The position numbers and the translations under genes are program-made. Below are positions 31,401 through 36,632 of a DNA stretch of 49,477 nucleotides, one piece after another. Within the stretch, counting starts at the first letter, position 1. Every line of letters starts with the position of its first letter. Source of the stretch: a virus; IMG/VR virus record IMGVR_UViG_3300021356_000032, positions 1-49,477 of that record. The stretch is one strand, 5' to 3'. The notes beneath the pieces were generated by a model. That model was not told the DNA's origin and did not search any database. It saw only the letters and a program-made list of their open reading frames with translations.

Positions 31401-31550
31401 AAGGCGAGAAAGCTGATTGAAAAACAAGATTATTCAGTTCAGCTTAATGGAGAACAGAAAAAAAGAGAATTGTTAGATGAGCTTGAGGCTAACGAAAACA
31501 TGATCTTTGATATATTCAACAAGGCTTATCGCGAGGCTGAGAGGAGATAA
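22401..31550 (+). CDS. Giant polyvalent internal virion protein (3049 residues)
   Basis: The largest gene in the window. N-terminal residues 14-72 hold three short repeats (PYLEEIEERL, SYYDNIQSRL, AYYDSISSRL, each linked by SPALP). A hydrophobic stretch follows near residue 165. His707-Glu708 and His711 form a HExxH zinc peptidase motif within TMTHEVYHAADYAYG. About 1634-1800 looks like a GNAT-type domain ending VYSKLGFKAV. About 2476-2673 matches the large polyvalent-protein domain LPD38, followed by a hydrophobic helix (LGLVALGSAITLLNIL). Such proteins are packed in the head and ejected early. The peptidase could open the cell wall or act on host proteins. The domain calls are from pattern memory. 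Confidence 0.7.
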   Translation: MALMSFKQTGTKPYLEEIEERLEGNNNEIRSPALPPQSYYDNIQSRLDGDNDSFTSPALPSQAYYDSISSRLGGSQPEQVATETDSTSEEEAPSSFRAGLDAGIDQTQALGGGLKALAGSIIGKDDWVEDGMAYYQEQMAEAESRGGDVKTIEEIDSISDFGAWSAYTLGTLVPDIVAAATGVGLGAGAVKAGVKAAIKKNTEAYAKAGADDLVANGVERQTADKLAQEVAEKYAESKSQQYAVKGGVAGAVAYGTAQGSSNQFAQTLLDTGEEAPYISLTSGFAQGMLNALPATKVLTDMIPQNLRGDTIEVIQDGVNSPWVGDFLRDVFAVGGVEGMTEGLQYIIEQETISYVNNNFTEKEALQYFDYLSNETKRSGLLNSTASGFLGGTTMGTASSTVKKIRGGYDKQTPDFESMKDVTPDSSPQERLQFIADTFNKYKSNPTVTVVNQEGDTVDTITPERVANPEQQQQIQSVEDQLKEQYGDSYDPRGLIVELGEGDNMNITYTEPENNISLGDGDIPPTEIAQTENTPSRVVGQGSREYGNDHKWDGELSDASTPIQDQLLQVSQQAQTPEALDPKNTNVVVEAIDQDDIDRVFDRNETLKIGTITKPKGKSLPTVEEAYGAKAEDVTNTVGGVMADLSANGVPTKFIDAVSGVFVHTDADVDAPALTGFNSRGISINDKLIIGSMSNKDDLSELAWTMTHEVYHAADYAYGLSDSDDQLSIRVDEEAKKPSVVMGDIMTEIFDNWENGTPMGKRFDYPFNDLQEDINDLQLDNAKVNDRYRQEVFAQLGALFHSNPKQLQEFAPKAYNYIKGIRDNNLQTAQTEVQDEQSSSPITPETTQPTGISGEVRAPPESGSEQVIQPATARPDGEGSLVEGRADTAVEGSEQDTSGQLERPDVQEPLVASRQDAEIEAENLQPTLEEPAQDSEAFEFDKNDPIIEQEEVAPEKIKRGENFQFDGTYDVTYPDGSKYQMYRDSVSNPSEPSWNLEPSNYDALGLSFDDPARIFGIGYNRKEAVAWLNERVKAKAQKEQQLKEQQDLEDFEQGEVELPEVATMPETTEQSVVEAETQDVTELVDVDQAESEAEALAIEQDVQGEADILDVDDTVFIKKQDLSQTGQKITVSDVLYGDEKVSVAPPEGKKTTIKDIAVAMDARAKEANDGKPLDEETDENKETISDLIAHEGLAALEQNGNAGEWYQEKVKNAVAIAGLSFPEINAVDSNKVAFMSLVAVTSNGASVVENSDVTFPLYEHFQKTGRFKVFGQGKESPSMEKSFTVLNEIIDTVGMDGLAEFMRSEFTVGEMSRMGFKVNGEAVDVNVYGSAMLGPKIGQGFFQNLDGNFDPLTMDRWFMRTWGRLTGTMMRESEQKLDGEIAKFRKVALANRSKIKELGYTPDQIKNDDKILIEFSLKVYGIFSRDGFKDKSAINNASRSLKNAIEPREAPQNSSERKWIRSVFAEALRKVNENIDTPINTGALQALIWYPEKELYKKLGVSSKRSEPTDYQTEFTRIALGRGMTNEQISRAIRSAQQSGAGTTQRVSAGDVTDASQASGTERQEGTERSPVLQRFVRDRVFKELRRPVKPKGGSDGDEKVVPRRFRGKASKDVEVRLGDDTVRAFKRTLLPRAKSSLNLAQTYNSPIYELVPSKESAAVFAKKIREAKAANEFGAAVYVYPESDYEGMKLFLAEDGAAGVAVKDDGDIVSVFSDGTNSVVSYPLGALAIEEGGKYLDAFDTVLPTVYSKLGFKAVSRTPWNDEFAPEGWDKSAFDLFNDGEPDVVFMVHDQENFDNYKNDDGVMAESYDEAVKIQRGGEERTRPEQNRINQRMKDAVQARIDREISPEELNRVFEEEGRFVAPMTPDMVPELPSEEKFVNALKKTNREKPNTPTKETYWKADVLEHGIKYGSRLDIPSYNSKTLSKEERVDIVTVHEARPNARAGSAGKRLGYYPTIRMRDGVFAVPEKGAVKIALGADKNTIATMEGILISQREDGTQISHEDNRQDFIKLINDPNWTQVSMNPERHSFYYDLEKQLPVVSFSEAIQVGNLVIVKDAEYADVEDFAFIKKKQMNKELNKLDDGTPSTNKFSYNDEIDSQADLARRLRDKKIYASLVDRYAVLQDFEEQAAEYLEMGRLPAAISPRDQENLSHGRVQNDIDDFHERHIDPIGDLIAELGYTVEAVDIYLIAKHAAERNDAIAEKVKDQRARNIQRVENQIKKLKEEIGVDHSVQIANLEAKLKEYDELPLAFQDTGSGMTYIEAAKVLKTAEEEGTQADLERISKKVYDMLDEYRERMVTSGLLDEDTRADWEERFRFYVPLKGFAAQDDGETYVRDAKSRGFSVVGKESMKARGRKTLPFSPLLTSFEDVQKKIIRARKNEYANTLLDLLSELGNSDSYTIYNTKFRPMKESDELTPQDLREMSLDVRPNGDPRYVEVKRDGQTFFIEFASDKLNHALQNMSVPMLSRANESMGKVLTLATRFQTFRRNMLINYNPTWGLVNPMRDVATGMMYAIGEMDKKGSRVYGQNLVGKMAQSYFPAMRSLWRYYRGKPPRDAGENEMDIFVQEYVEDGAPTGMMLMKDADEQLRILKNKIKRGFTREALRTMGKVVEDFNVTMENSIRFAAYVEARKAGVPREDAATLAKDLTVNFNRKGEDTAVVNAGYLFFNAAVQGNMNFLQTLQDDGSKGDKRTTGARKTALGLVALGSAITLLNILSSEEDDDEELKYADLPEHAKNRALLFMYSPEEGFALQAPYGYNFFTNIGRLSTEVAMGQTTFKEAGIHLWENFLLNFVPVAPSAGESWEDAARGFYPDVLELHLDLMANKNFFGSDIYIEQNPLFVERSAAYNQRRSTDKMFSVPAQFLNDLTGGDKYQDGYIALNPDKMQYIYEYFLGGVGRFASQTTDVISRGLADEEFRNQDLPIVGSFFESPSDYEDRFEFYANWEETRKIVQRFKEAQNMQEVKSLQDEYKPFLPLIEPKYGGKGMWQVANKDLRAISKARKLIEKQDYSVQLNGEQKKRELLDELEANENMIFDIFNKAYREAERR

Positions 31551-31623
31551 CTATCTCTTTCTCAGGTCTTGCAGACCGACACAAGCCAAACCGAACACAA
31601 CTAAGATACAAACGATAACCACG

Positions 31624-31658
31624 AAAAAAAAGCCTCCGACAAGTGAATTGAAGGAGGC
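31624..31658 (-). terminator. Rho-independent terminator, leftward
   Basis: On the minus strand GCCTCC and GGAGGC (31632-31658) form a stem directly followed by eight T residues (A run 31624-31631 on the plus strand). It ends transcription of the small membrane-protein gene just upstream. On the plus strand the hairpin could also protect the late mRNA, but no T tract follows it there. Confidence 0.75.
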
Positions 31659-31720
31659 ATTCTAAGTGCTACAGTCTACTAGGGGAAATGCTTTGTTTTT
31701 ATGATTATTATAACCTGTGG

Positions 31721-31918
31721 TTATATAGAAGCTGAATATACAAACATAAAGGTTATAAGAGCCCAAGCCCCTATATGCCAGTTTTTTAGCGTACAGGCTT
31801 CCTTGTTTGCATAGTCTAAAATTATCTTTTTGAAGTCTTTAATATCGCCTTTTGCTTCTTTTATTTTTTGATCGGCGAACTTATTTACATCCCTAATTAG
31901 CTTGTCTATGTTACCCAT
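31721..31918 (-). CDS. Small tail-anchored membrane protein
   Basis: A 65-residue protein starting MGNIDKLIRDVNKF. The internal ATG is chosen because AAAGG precedes it; a longer form from 31954 is possible. The N-terminal two thirds are charged and helical; the last 20 residues (WHIGAWALITFMFVYSAS) are a membrane segment. It sits between attP and its own terminator, where prophages often carry lysogeny-expressed genes. Superinfection exclusion is a guess from location only. Confidence 0.5.
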   Translation of the reverse strand: MGNIDKLIRDVNKFADQKIKEAKGDIKDFKKIILDYANKEACTLKNWHIGAWALITFMFVYSASI

Positions 31919-31942
31919 TTTAGTACCTTTCACGTCAGGAAA

Positions 31943-32208
31943 GGTTAAGGTCAACGAAAAACAGTAATTTGCTGGTAAGTCTCTCGTAAGTTATTGATTT
32001 ATAAGGAAACGCATGCCGATGTCTTGCCAAGGTTGAGGTCGCCGGTTCGAACCCGGTTTCCCGCTCCAATTTTTTTGGCAATAAAATCAAACACTTATAA
32101 GCGTTTTTATTCCCTATTGACCGTAACCTTTTCTAGGTTAAGGACTCCTGTATAAAAAAACAGTGCCCATGTTAAGGTGTTGGCTTACTAATACTTAAGG
32201 TTAAGGAC
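31943..32208. other. Phage attachment site (attP): tRNA-Gly core and arm repeats
   Basis: The core, 32023-32068, reads as the 3' half of tRNA-Gly(GCC), from the anticodon loop (CTTGCCAAGG) through the T-arm (GGTTCGAACCC) to the CCA end. No 5' half is present, so it is not a tRNA gene. Copies of GGTTAAGGAC or close variants flank it at 31943-31952, 32136-32145, 32171-32177 and 32199-32208, as expected for integrase arm-binding sites. The integrase gene ends 20 bp away. Integration would restore the host tRNA gene. Confidence 0.85.
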
Positions 32209-32227
32209 AACACCACCAGTCGGAAAA

Positions 32228-33169
32228 TTAAAGATCACTCCTTAACAATCCATTGATATTAGCCGCCGCCTCTTGTTTAAATTTCATAGACAGGTGACCA
32301 TATCTTTTCATTGAACGCTCGCTTTGCCAATTACCCAATTCTTGCAGTGTTGACTCGCTCGTTCCACTTTGCAAATGCCAGCTAGCAAAAGTGTGTCTTA
32401 ATGTATGAAACACAACATCATCTGGCAGACCTGCTTGACGACATGCTTTTCGCCAGTTTCTTCCTGATACAGCTTTGCAATCTGCATAAGGTTTTCCATT
32501 CGCTGATCGACGATTGCTTTCCTTAGCAAATACATAATCTATTTTCCCTTTGAGATAAGGGTAGCGATCCTCTAAGTTTTTGCTCTTTTGATGCCTTCTC
32601 CTCAGCACTCGTTGAGCATCTTTATTTAAAGGTATCGCTGTAGGCTCGCCGTTCTTTGAATCTTCAGCCTTTACGTACAGGGATGAAAAGTCCTCCGATA
32701 AATCAGACCATCTAAGTAGCCTGACATTAGAGTTTCTCAACCCCGTGTTTACAGCAAACTCAACCATATCTGCCCGCAACTCATCTAACCATCTCATAAG
32801 ATTGCGAACCTGTTCTGGCGTTAAGTATGTGTCTCGCTTCTTTTCCGTTAAGGTTTTTATCAAAGGAACTCTGTCAATAATCTCAAGTTCATCTCTAGCA
32901 AAAACCAGTATTGCTCTTAGGAAAACAATATGGCTATTTACATAACCATTACTAACCAAACTATTAGCACGCCTAGCTGACTTTTGATTCCGCACCTGTG
33001 TAATATACTCAAGTACCGGTCTCTTGCTCTGAAACTTAGTGATCTTTTCCTCGCCAAGTTTTTCGCATATTTTTTCAACTATTTGCACACAGTGTTTTTG
33101 TTTGCGTGCGTACTTTTTAGTCGGTTGTTGCACATACATCTCTGCAACTTCTCTAAATGTCATACTCAT
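32228..33169 (-). CDS. int: Tyrosine-family integrase
   Basis: A 313-residue recombinase catalysing integration and excision between attP and a host tRNA-Gly gene. The ATG at 33169 is chosen because AAGGAGG lies 5 nt upstream. An N-terminal core-binding SAM-like domain (about 1-105) is followed by the catalytic domain with Arg145 (NTGLRNSNVRLLRW), His255 and Arg258 (HTLRHTFASWH), and the nucleophile Tyr290 (MKRYGHLS). A Trp replaces the second His in LGNW, a common variant. It ends next to attP and closes the leftward recombination operon. Confidence 0.93.
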   Translation of the reverse strand: MSMTFREVAEMYVQQPTKKYARKQKHCVQIVEKICEKLGEEKITKFQSKRPVLEYITQVRNQKSARRANSLVSNGYVNSHIVFLRAILVFARDELEIIDRVPLIKTLTEKKRDTYLTPEQVRNLMRWLDELRADMVEFAVNTGLRNSNVRLLRWSDLSEDFSSLYVKAEDSKNGEPTAIPLNKDAQRVLRRRHQKSKNLEDRYPYLKGKIDYVFAKESNRRSANGKPYADCKAVSGRNWRKACRQAGLPDDVVFHTLRHTFASWHLQSGTSESTLQELGNWQSERSMKRYGHLSMKFKQEAAANINGLLRSDL

Positions 33170-33243
33170 AAAGCCTCCTTGTGAGAGACCTACCAGCCAG
33201 ATTATTATCCACACTCATAGGTCAAAAGTCTATGGTTCGTTAT

Positions 33244-33282
33244 CTAGCACTGGTGAACCACGCCAGCGAGGAGGATTGCTAG
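33244..33282 (-). other. Hairpin before integrase resembling a degenerate ribozyme
   Basis: On the minus strand CTAGCA pairs with TGCTAG, enclosing a second hairpin with loop TGGTT, and is followed by ATAACG-AACCA. The CTAG stem containing the upstream stop codon, the loop TGGTT and a complementary AACCA downstream are shared with hammerhead ribozymes 2 and 6 of this phage. However, the catalytic CUGANGA and GAAA sequences are absent. It may be a relic or an unrelated hairpin. Confidence 0.35.
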
Positions 33283-33518
33283 CCTTCCTGTTCCGCGTCC
33301 GCCGAGGAGGGGGAGTCAGACACAGGATCAGGAAGAAGCTTTATCGCTTCTTTTAAATCCACGTCCATACCGTGTTGCGCATGATTAACTAGACAAGCCA
33401 CAAGCTGAAGAGCCTGCTTGGTCTGTGCAACTGCATTGATTTTTTGCATGCATGTTTGGGACAGATCCCCAGCACGATATTTATTTCCATCAATTTCAAT
33501 TAAAGTATCTTCGTTCAT
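33279..33518 (-). CDS. Small conserved phage protein (DUF6447-like)
   Basis: A 79-residue protein with the order IDGNKYRAGDLS, a helix with QKINAVAQTKQALQLV, and LKEAIKLLPDP. This resembles a family of small phage proteins (DUF6447) of unknown function that begin with an IDG-x-x-Y strand pair followed by helices. It overlaps the upstream gene by 4 nt, so the two are probably translated together. Confidence 0.5.
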   Translation of the reverse strand: MNEDTLIEIDGNKYRAGDLSQTCMQKINAVAQTKQALQLVACLVNHAQHGMDVDLKEAIKLLPDPVSDSPSSADAEQEG

Positions 33519-33904
33519 CTTTTTTTCCTAGCATCATGTCTAATTACTTCATATTCCCTAGGGGCATCTACCGCTAACCTAGCCTGTGGAACATACTTTG
33601 ATTTAAAGTGGTCTCCTCGACCACAAACCTTGCAGTATTTTTCGGGCTTGAGGTGATACCGCTGAACCCCAACCATTTTTATTTCCACTCCATGATCAAC
33701 CATCATAGGTTCGTCAATATTTAATATTTCTTCTATAACCCCGTCCTGAGATTCAATATTAATTAACGCATCCTGATGATCATCTGTATCTCTTACCCTC
33801 CTCACCCAAATTCGGTGGTCGCATGACCCCTCTAAGTCCGAGGGGTCTAGGCTCCACCCGCCATAAAGTACCGTATCAACGGCACGGGTGATTCTTAGCG
33901 GCAT
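33515..33904 (-). CDS. CsrA-like protein with insertions
   Basis: A 129-residue protein. Residues 64-80 (DEPMMVDHGVEIKMVGV) and 107-125 (QARLAVDAPREYEVIRHDA) align by eye with the two halves of the RNA-binding regulator CsrA (E-x-x-x-I-G-D-x-I-x-I-x-x-L-G-V and Q-V-R-I-G-V-x-A-P). Between them is an insert of about 26 residues with a CKVCGRGDH knuckle-like motif (91-99). The N-terminus MPLRITRAVDTVLYGG also resembles the CsrA start. If real, it could bind mRNA leaders of phage or host. This is a pattern match, not a proven homology. Confidence 0.45.
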   Translation of the reverse strand: MPLRITRAVDTVLYGGWSLDPSDLEGSCDHRIWVRRVRDTDDHQDALINIESQDGVIEEILNIDEPMMVDHGVEIKMVGVQRYHLKPEKYCKVCGRGDHFKSKYVPQARLAVDAPREYEVIRHDARKKR

Positions 33905-33914
33905 AATTTATCCC

Positions 33915-34280
33915 TTAAAATGGTACGTCATCATCTAAAAAGTCATCGATAGCTTCACTTGTTGCTGGCTTTGACTTCGCCGGTTTTGTTGGAACCCAGT
34001 AATCGAGGTTAAATTGTTTCACTTCACCCCCGTCACCAAGTTTCTCGCAAACTTTCAGGTTGTAACGAAACTCTCCACCTTGCGCTTGCAAAGCAGTTGT
34101 CATCTCATCAATAACGTCCTGATTAATTTTGATATAACCCTCGTACTTTGGGACATGACTCTTTGTTGCCCAGTCGTACTGTTTTAGGCGATTCCATTCC
34201 GCCACTCGCTTTTCCTTGTCCATAGGGTACAAACGACCCTTACCTGCCTTCAGGCTTTCAAACGCTGTTGGTGTTTTCAT
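33915..34280 (-). CDS. SSB-like single-stranded DNA-binding protein
   Basis: A 121-residue protein whose last residues, FLDDDVPF, match the acidic tail by which SSB proteins recruit partners. The body (KYEGYIKINQDVIDEM, GEFRYNLKVCEKLG, FNLDYWVP) is compatible with a small OB-type fold but is not a standard SSB. It overlaps the exonuclease gene by 4 nt and belongs to the recombination operon, which fits a role in coating ssDNA for annealing. Confidence 0.7.
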   Translation of the reverse strand: MKTPTAFESLKAGKGRLYPMDKEKRVAEWNRLKQYDWATKSHVPKYEGYIKINQDVIDEMTTALQAQGGEFRYNLKVCEKLGDGGEVKQFNLDYWVPTKPAKSKPATSEAIDDFLDDDVPF

Positions 34281-35308
34281 AATTGATCTCCATGTAAGAT
34301 CGTTACTTGCCTAGCACCGGTAGTCCTTCTAAAGGAATCGATGCTCTCGTCTTTGTTGAGGACTTCGTCCTCGCCCCCCAGAAACTCAAAAGCTTTTTTG
34401 TAGTCAATGGGAGGGGTCTTGCTTATTATTTTCACGGTGGTTTTGCCGTTAGATACTGAGCCTTCAAATCGTTCGGCAATGCCTTTCTTCAGGTCGTTAG
34501 CGTTAGAAGAAAGAATATCCAGAATCTCAAGCTCATCAGATATTCTTGATCTGATCTCATGTATTCTGTTTTGTATTTTTGTTAAAGAGTTTAAGTCTTC
34601 ATCGTCTGTGACATAATCAGCGCAATCCGCTTCGATAGGATCGCAATGAAGTTTTCTTGTTACGGGATCTCTGAACTGCTCCTGAATCCATCTGTGCCAA
34701 GCATGATATAAATCCAGTCTGGAGATGGTTCCTTTCTCAGGCTGTGGCATGTACTTCCTGCTGACAGACTCAGTTAAAAAGTCATGCTTTCGTTCAACCC
34801 TTTCGATGGTAAACTGTGGCTCGCTGGTTTCGTTTTTGGCTAGATAGCAAATAAAATCACACCAGTCAGCATCAAGCACCTCCATTTGCATGTATACCTG
34901 CCAAAGATAGACAGACTTAGCAGGATCGAAAACAGAGTAGGGCTTTTTCGTATACTGAGGATATGGACATTTAATCTCGACACATCCGTCCAACCCGACA
35001 AGACCATCAGGACTTGCCGCTAAAAAATCATACTTTGGATGCACGACAAGACCAGTTTCTTCAACAGTATAGTCTTGGGTTTTTTCGAGAAATATGCGGG
35101 CATGATCTTCCATCATCTGACCATGTGCTACAGCAGGCACCATCTTAAACTCTGACTCAGCCCCTGCAAGAGCGCGTACTTCTTGCCTTACTAAGTCTTG
35201 CGCCTTCATGTATTTATGCTTACCTTCAAGTGCGGCGCATACGGATGCTTTGATCTTGCCGGCTCTAGCGGCGTGCCATTCTGGAGAACCCTGTGCGGCT
35301 AAACTCAT
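34277..35308 (-). CDS. YqaJ-type recombination exonuclease
   Basis: A 343-residue PD-(D/E)xK nuclease. The N-terminal GSPEWHAARAGKIKASV, Glu67 (GQMMEDHA), Asp101 (ASPDGL) and Glu111-x-Lys113 (VEIKCP) are the typical YqaJ/lambda-exonuclease motifs. The C-terminal part adds a helical region (about 235-275). It degrades one strand of double-stranded ends to give ssDNA for the annealing protein encoded just upstream, which it overlaps by 4 nt. Confidence 0.88.
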   Translation of the reverse strand: MSLAAQGSPEWHAARAGKIKASVCAALEGKHKYMKAQDLVRQEVRALAGAESEFKMVPAVAHGQMMEDHARIFLEKTQDYTVEETGLVVHPKYDFLAASPDGLVGLDGCVEIKCPYPQYTKKPYSVFDPAKSVYLWQVYMQMEVLDADWCDFICYLAKNETSEPQFTIERVERKHDFLTESVSRKYMPQPEKGTISRLDLYHAWHRWIQEQFRDPVTRKLHCDPIEADCADYVTDDEDLNSLTKIQNRIHEIRSRISDELEILDILSSNANDLKKGIAERFEGSVSNGKTTVKIISKTPPIDYKKAFEFLGGEDEVLNKDESIDSFRRTTGARQVTILHGDQL

Positions 35309-35931
35309 TTCTTAGCCCTCCAACCGTTTCTCTTACATAAGTCTTCCCACCTGCCTGAATTGTCAGTCCACCCGCGATTTTGTAATCCCTTTGTAAATCT
35401 AGAGTAGAGCTTTTGAGCGTCACCAAAAGTCTTAGTGTCCTCAATTTTAGTTTTTAACCACAGGGCTTTGACTAACTCTTCTTCATCCTGTGCTTCCTCT
35501 ACGGGCTCGATTACAGGCTCTGGCTTCTCTTCTACATCAGTTAGCCACATTGAGTACCCAAGACCAAACTCTGCCATTGCTTTGACGCGACAGCGCTGTT
35601 TAGCGGTGTTTACGTCCATTGCGCTTGGCGATTCGATTGGTTTTCCGTTACGGTGTACTGGAAGGGCGGTGATATTTGTGTGTTCGCCGATTGTCATTCG
35701 GCAACGCACCTCGGCAGATCCGTCATCAAAGTAATGACACTCTCTTCCTTGAGGGTCTTCGGTAAATTCCCAACTGTATTCAGGATACTCGCTCATCATT
35801 ATTTCGTGAGCACGCATCCAAGGAAGATATTTAAGGACTAGATCACCGATGACTTCTGTTTCGGTGCAGTAAGGCTGTACATCTTTTTTTGATAGTTTTG
35901 CCCAGATTTCTGAGCGCGTAAGCGTATCCAT
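35305..35931 (-). CDS. Single-strand annealing protein (Sak/DUF1071-like)
   Basis: A 208-residue protein. The segment YLPWMRAHEIMMSEYPEYSW, a strand-rich middle, and NTAKQRCRVKAMAEFGLGYSMW match the Rad52-like Sak/DUF1071 annealing proteins of phages. An acidic linker (VEEKPEPVIEPVEEAQ) precedes a small C-terminal helical domain. It would pair ssDNA made by the YqaJ exonuclease. Start codon and Shine-Dalgarno lie inside a 12-bp inverted repeat, which suggests translational control. Confidence 0.75.
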   Translation of the reverse strand: MDTLTRSEIWAKLSKKDVQPYCTETEVIGDLVLKYLPWMRAHEIMMSEYPEYSWEFTEDPQGRECHYFDDGSAEVRCRMTIGEHTNITALPVHRNGKPIESPSAMDVNTAKQRCRVKAMAEFGLGYSMWLTDVEEKPEPVIEPVEEAQDEEELVKALWLKTKIEDTKTFGDAQKLYSRFTKGLQNRGWTDNSGRWEDLCKRNGWRAKK

Positions 35932-35962
35932 GTAGTTAGCTCCTTTGTTCAGCTAACTACAT
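35930..35962 (-). promoter_or_regulatory. 12-bp inverted repeat around the annealing-protein start
   Basis: ATGTAGTTAGCT and its exact complement are separated by 9 nt. On the mRNA, AGGAG of the ribosome site lies at the loop-stem border and the AUG lies in the stem, so folding would limit initiation. The same palindrome overlaps the transcription start region and could also be an operator. Confidence 0.55.
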
Positions 35963-36006
35963 AATATTACCCTATAGACTATAAATCAACACCTATAGAT
36001 TAATTT
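35961..36006 (-). promoter_or_regulatory. Leftward early promoter with two operator-like repeats
   Basis: On the minus strand TTGATT (35984-35989) and TATTAT (35961-35966) are 17 bp apart, a good sigma70 promoter for the recombination and integrase operon. CCTATAGAYTA occurs twice, 21 bp apart, at 35971-35981 (inside the spacer) and 35992-36002 (just upstream). They share TAGAYTA with the sites at 36578 and 36598, so repressor control is likely. Confidence 0.6.
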
Positions 36007-36024
36007 ATTTGCGAATAGGCAAAA

Positions 36025-36429
36025 TTATTCTGTGGCAATGATATCAGTGATTGCATCTATAATATCTCCCTCACCGTTTAGGGTGTACAAATAAGATATT
36101 ACCTTTGCATATTGCTTTGTATCTATTTGCATACCAACAGCATCAAACAAACCTTTAGCTTGTTCAATCGAACTCATAAGTTTGTCCGAGTCTATGCTAG
36201 TGCTTCCTCTAGACTTGCCGTCAACCCATGCATATAGGTCAATATTATAAGCATCACATACCGAAACTAATGTCTGCGGATCACTTGGTAGCGAGCCTCT
36301 GCACCATCCTTGAGCAGTAGCAGGACTGCAATTTATTCTTTTTACAAGCTCTGCATTCCTGCCCCAGTTTGGGACTCCAGCTTTATCAAGTGCCGCGTTA
36401 AAAAACTCGGCTCTTTCTTGCTTGTTCAT
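36025..36429 (-). CDS. Phage repressor (CI-like, HTH)
   Basis: A 134-residue protein. Residues about 22-58 form a lambda-type helix-turn-helix (NAELVKRINCSPATAQGWCRG, with LPSDPQTLVSVCDAYNID following). The C-terminal half is helical and could dimerise. It lacks a LexA/S24 self-cleavage domain, so induction would use another route. It is divergent from the replication genes and flanked on both sides by promoters with related operator repeats, as expected for the lysogeny switch. No Cro-like gene is evident on the other side. Confidence 0.75.
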   Translation of the reverse strand: MNKQERAEFFNAALDKAGVPNWGRNAELVKRINCSPATAQGWCRGSLPSDPQTLVSVCDAYNIDLYAWVDGKSRGSTSIDSDKLMSSIEQAKGLFDAVGMQIDTKQYAKVISYLYTLNGEGDIIDAITDIIATE

Positions 36430-36558
36430 AACATATCTCCGTGTGTTATACCCTGAAAAACCTGTTGTTTATCGGGGGTTCGGGATCTTCGCACAAAATT
36501 GGTGCAAATGTCAAGCTGTATTATTTTATGACCATGAAAACTAATTTTTAAAACAGTG

Positions 36559-36608
36559 TTGCAAAAATATACACTTCTAGATTAGTATATTCACAACTAG
36601 ATTAATTT
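36559..36608 (+). promoter_or_regulatory. Rightward early promoter with two operator-like repeats
   Basis: TTGCAA (36559-36564) and TAGTAT (36583-36588), 18 bp apart, form a plausible sigma70 promoter for the replication operon. CTAGATTA occurs at 36577-36584, over the -10, and at 36597-36604, exactly 20 bp later. The rest of the 200-bp intergenic region also holds GCAC/GTGC at 36491-36505. Repressor binding here would shut off replication genes. Confidence 0.6.
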
Positions 36609-36632
36609 GCTTACATGGAAGCTTGCTATTAC

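Noticed and set aside
32022-32068. A tRNA-Gly gene
   Set aside because: Only the part from the anticodon loop to CCA is present. No acceptor 5' strand or D-arm lies upstream, so it is an attachment core.
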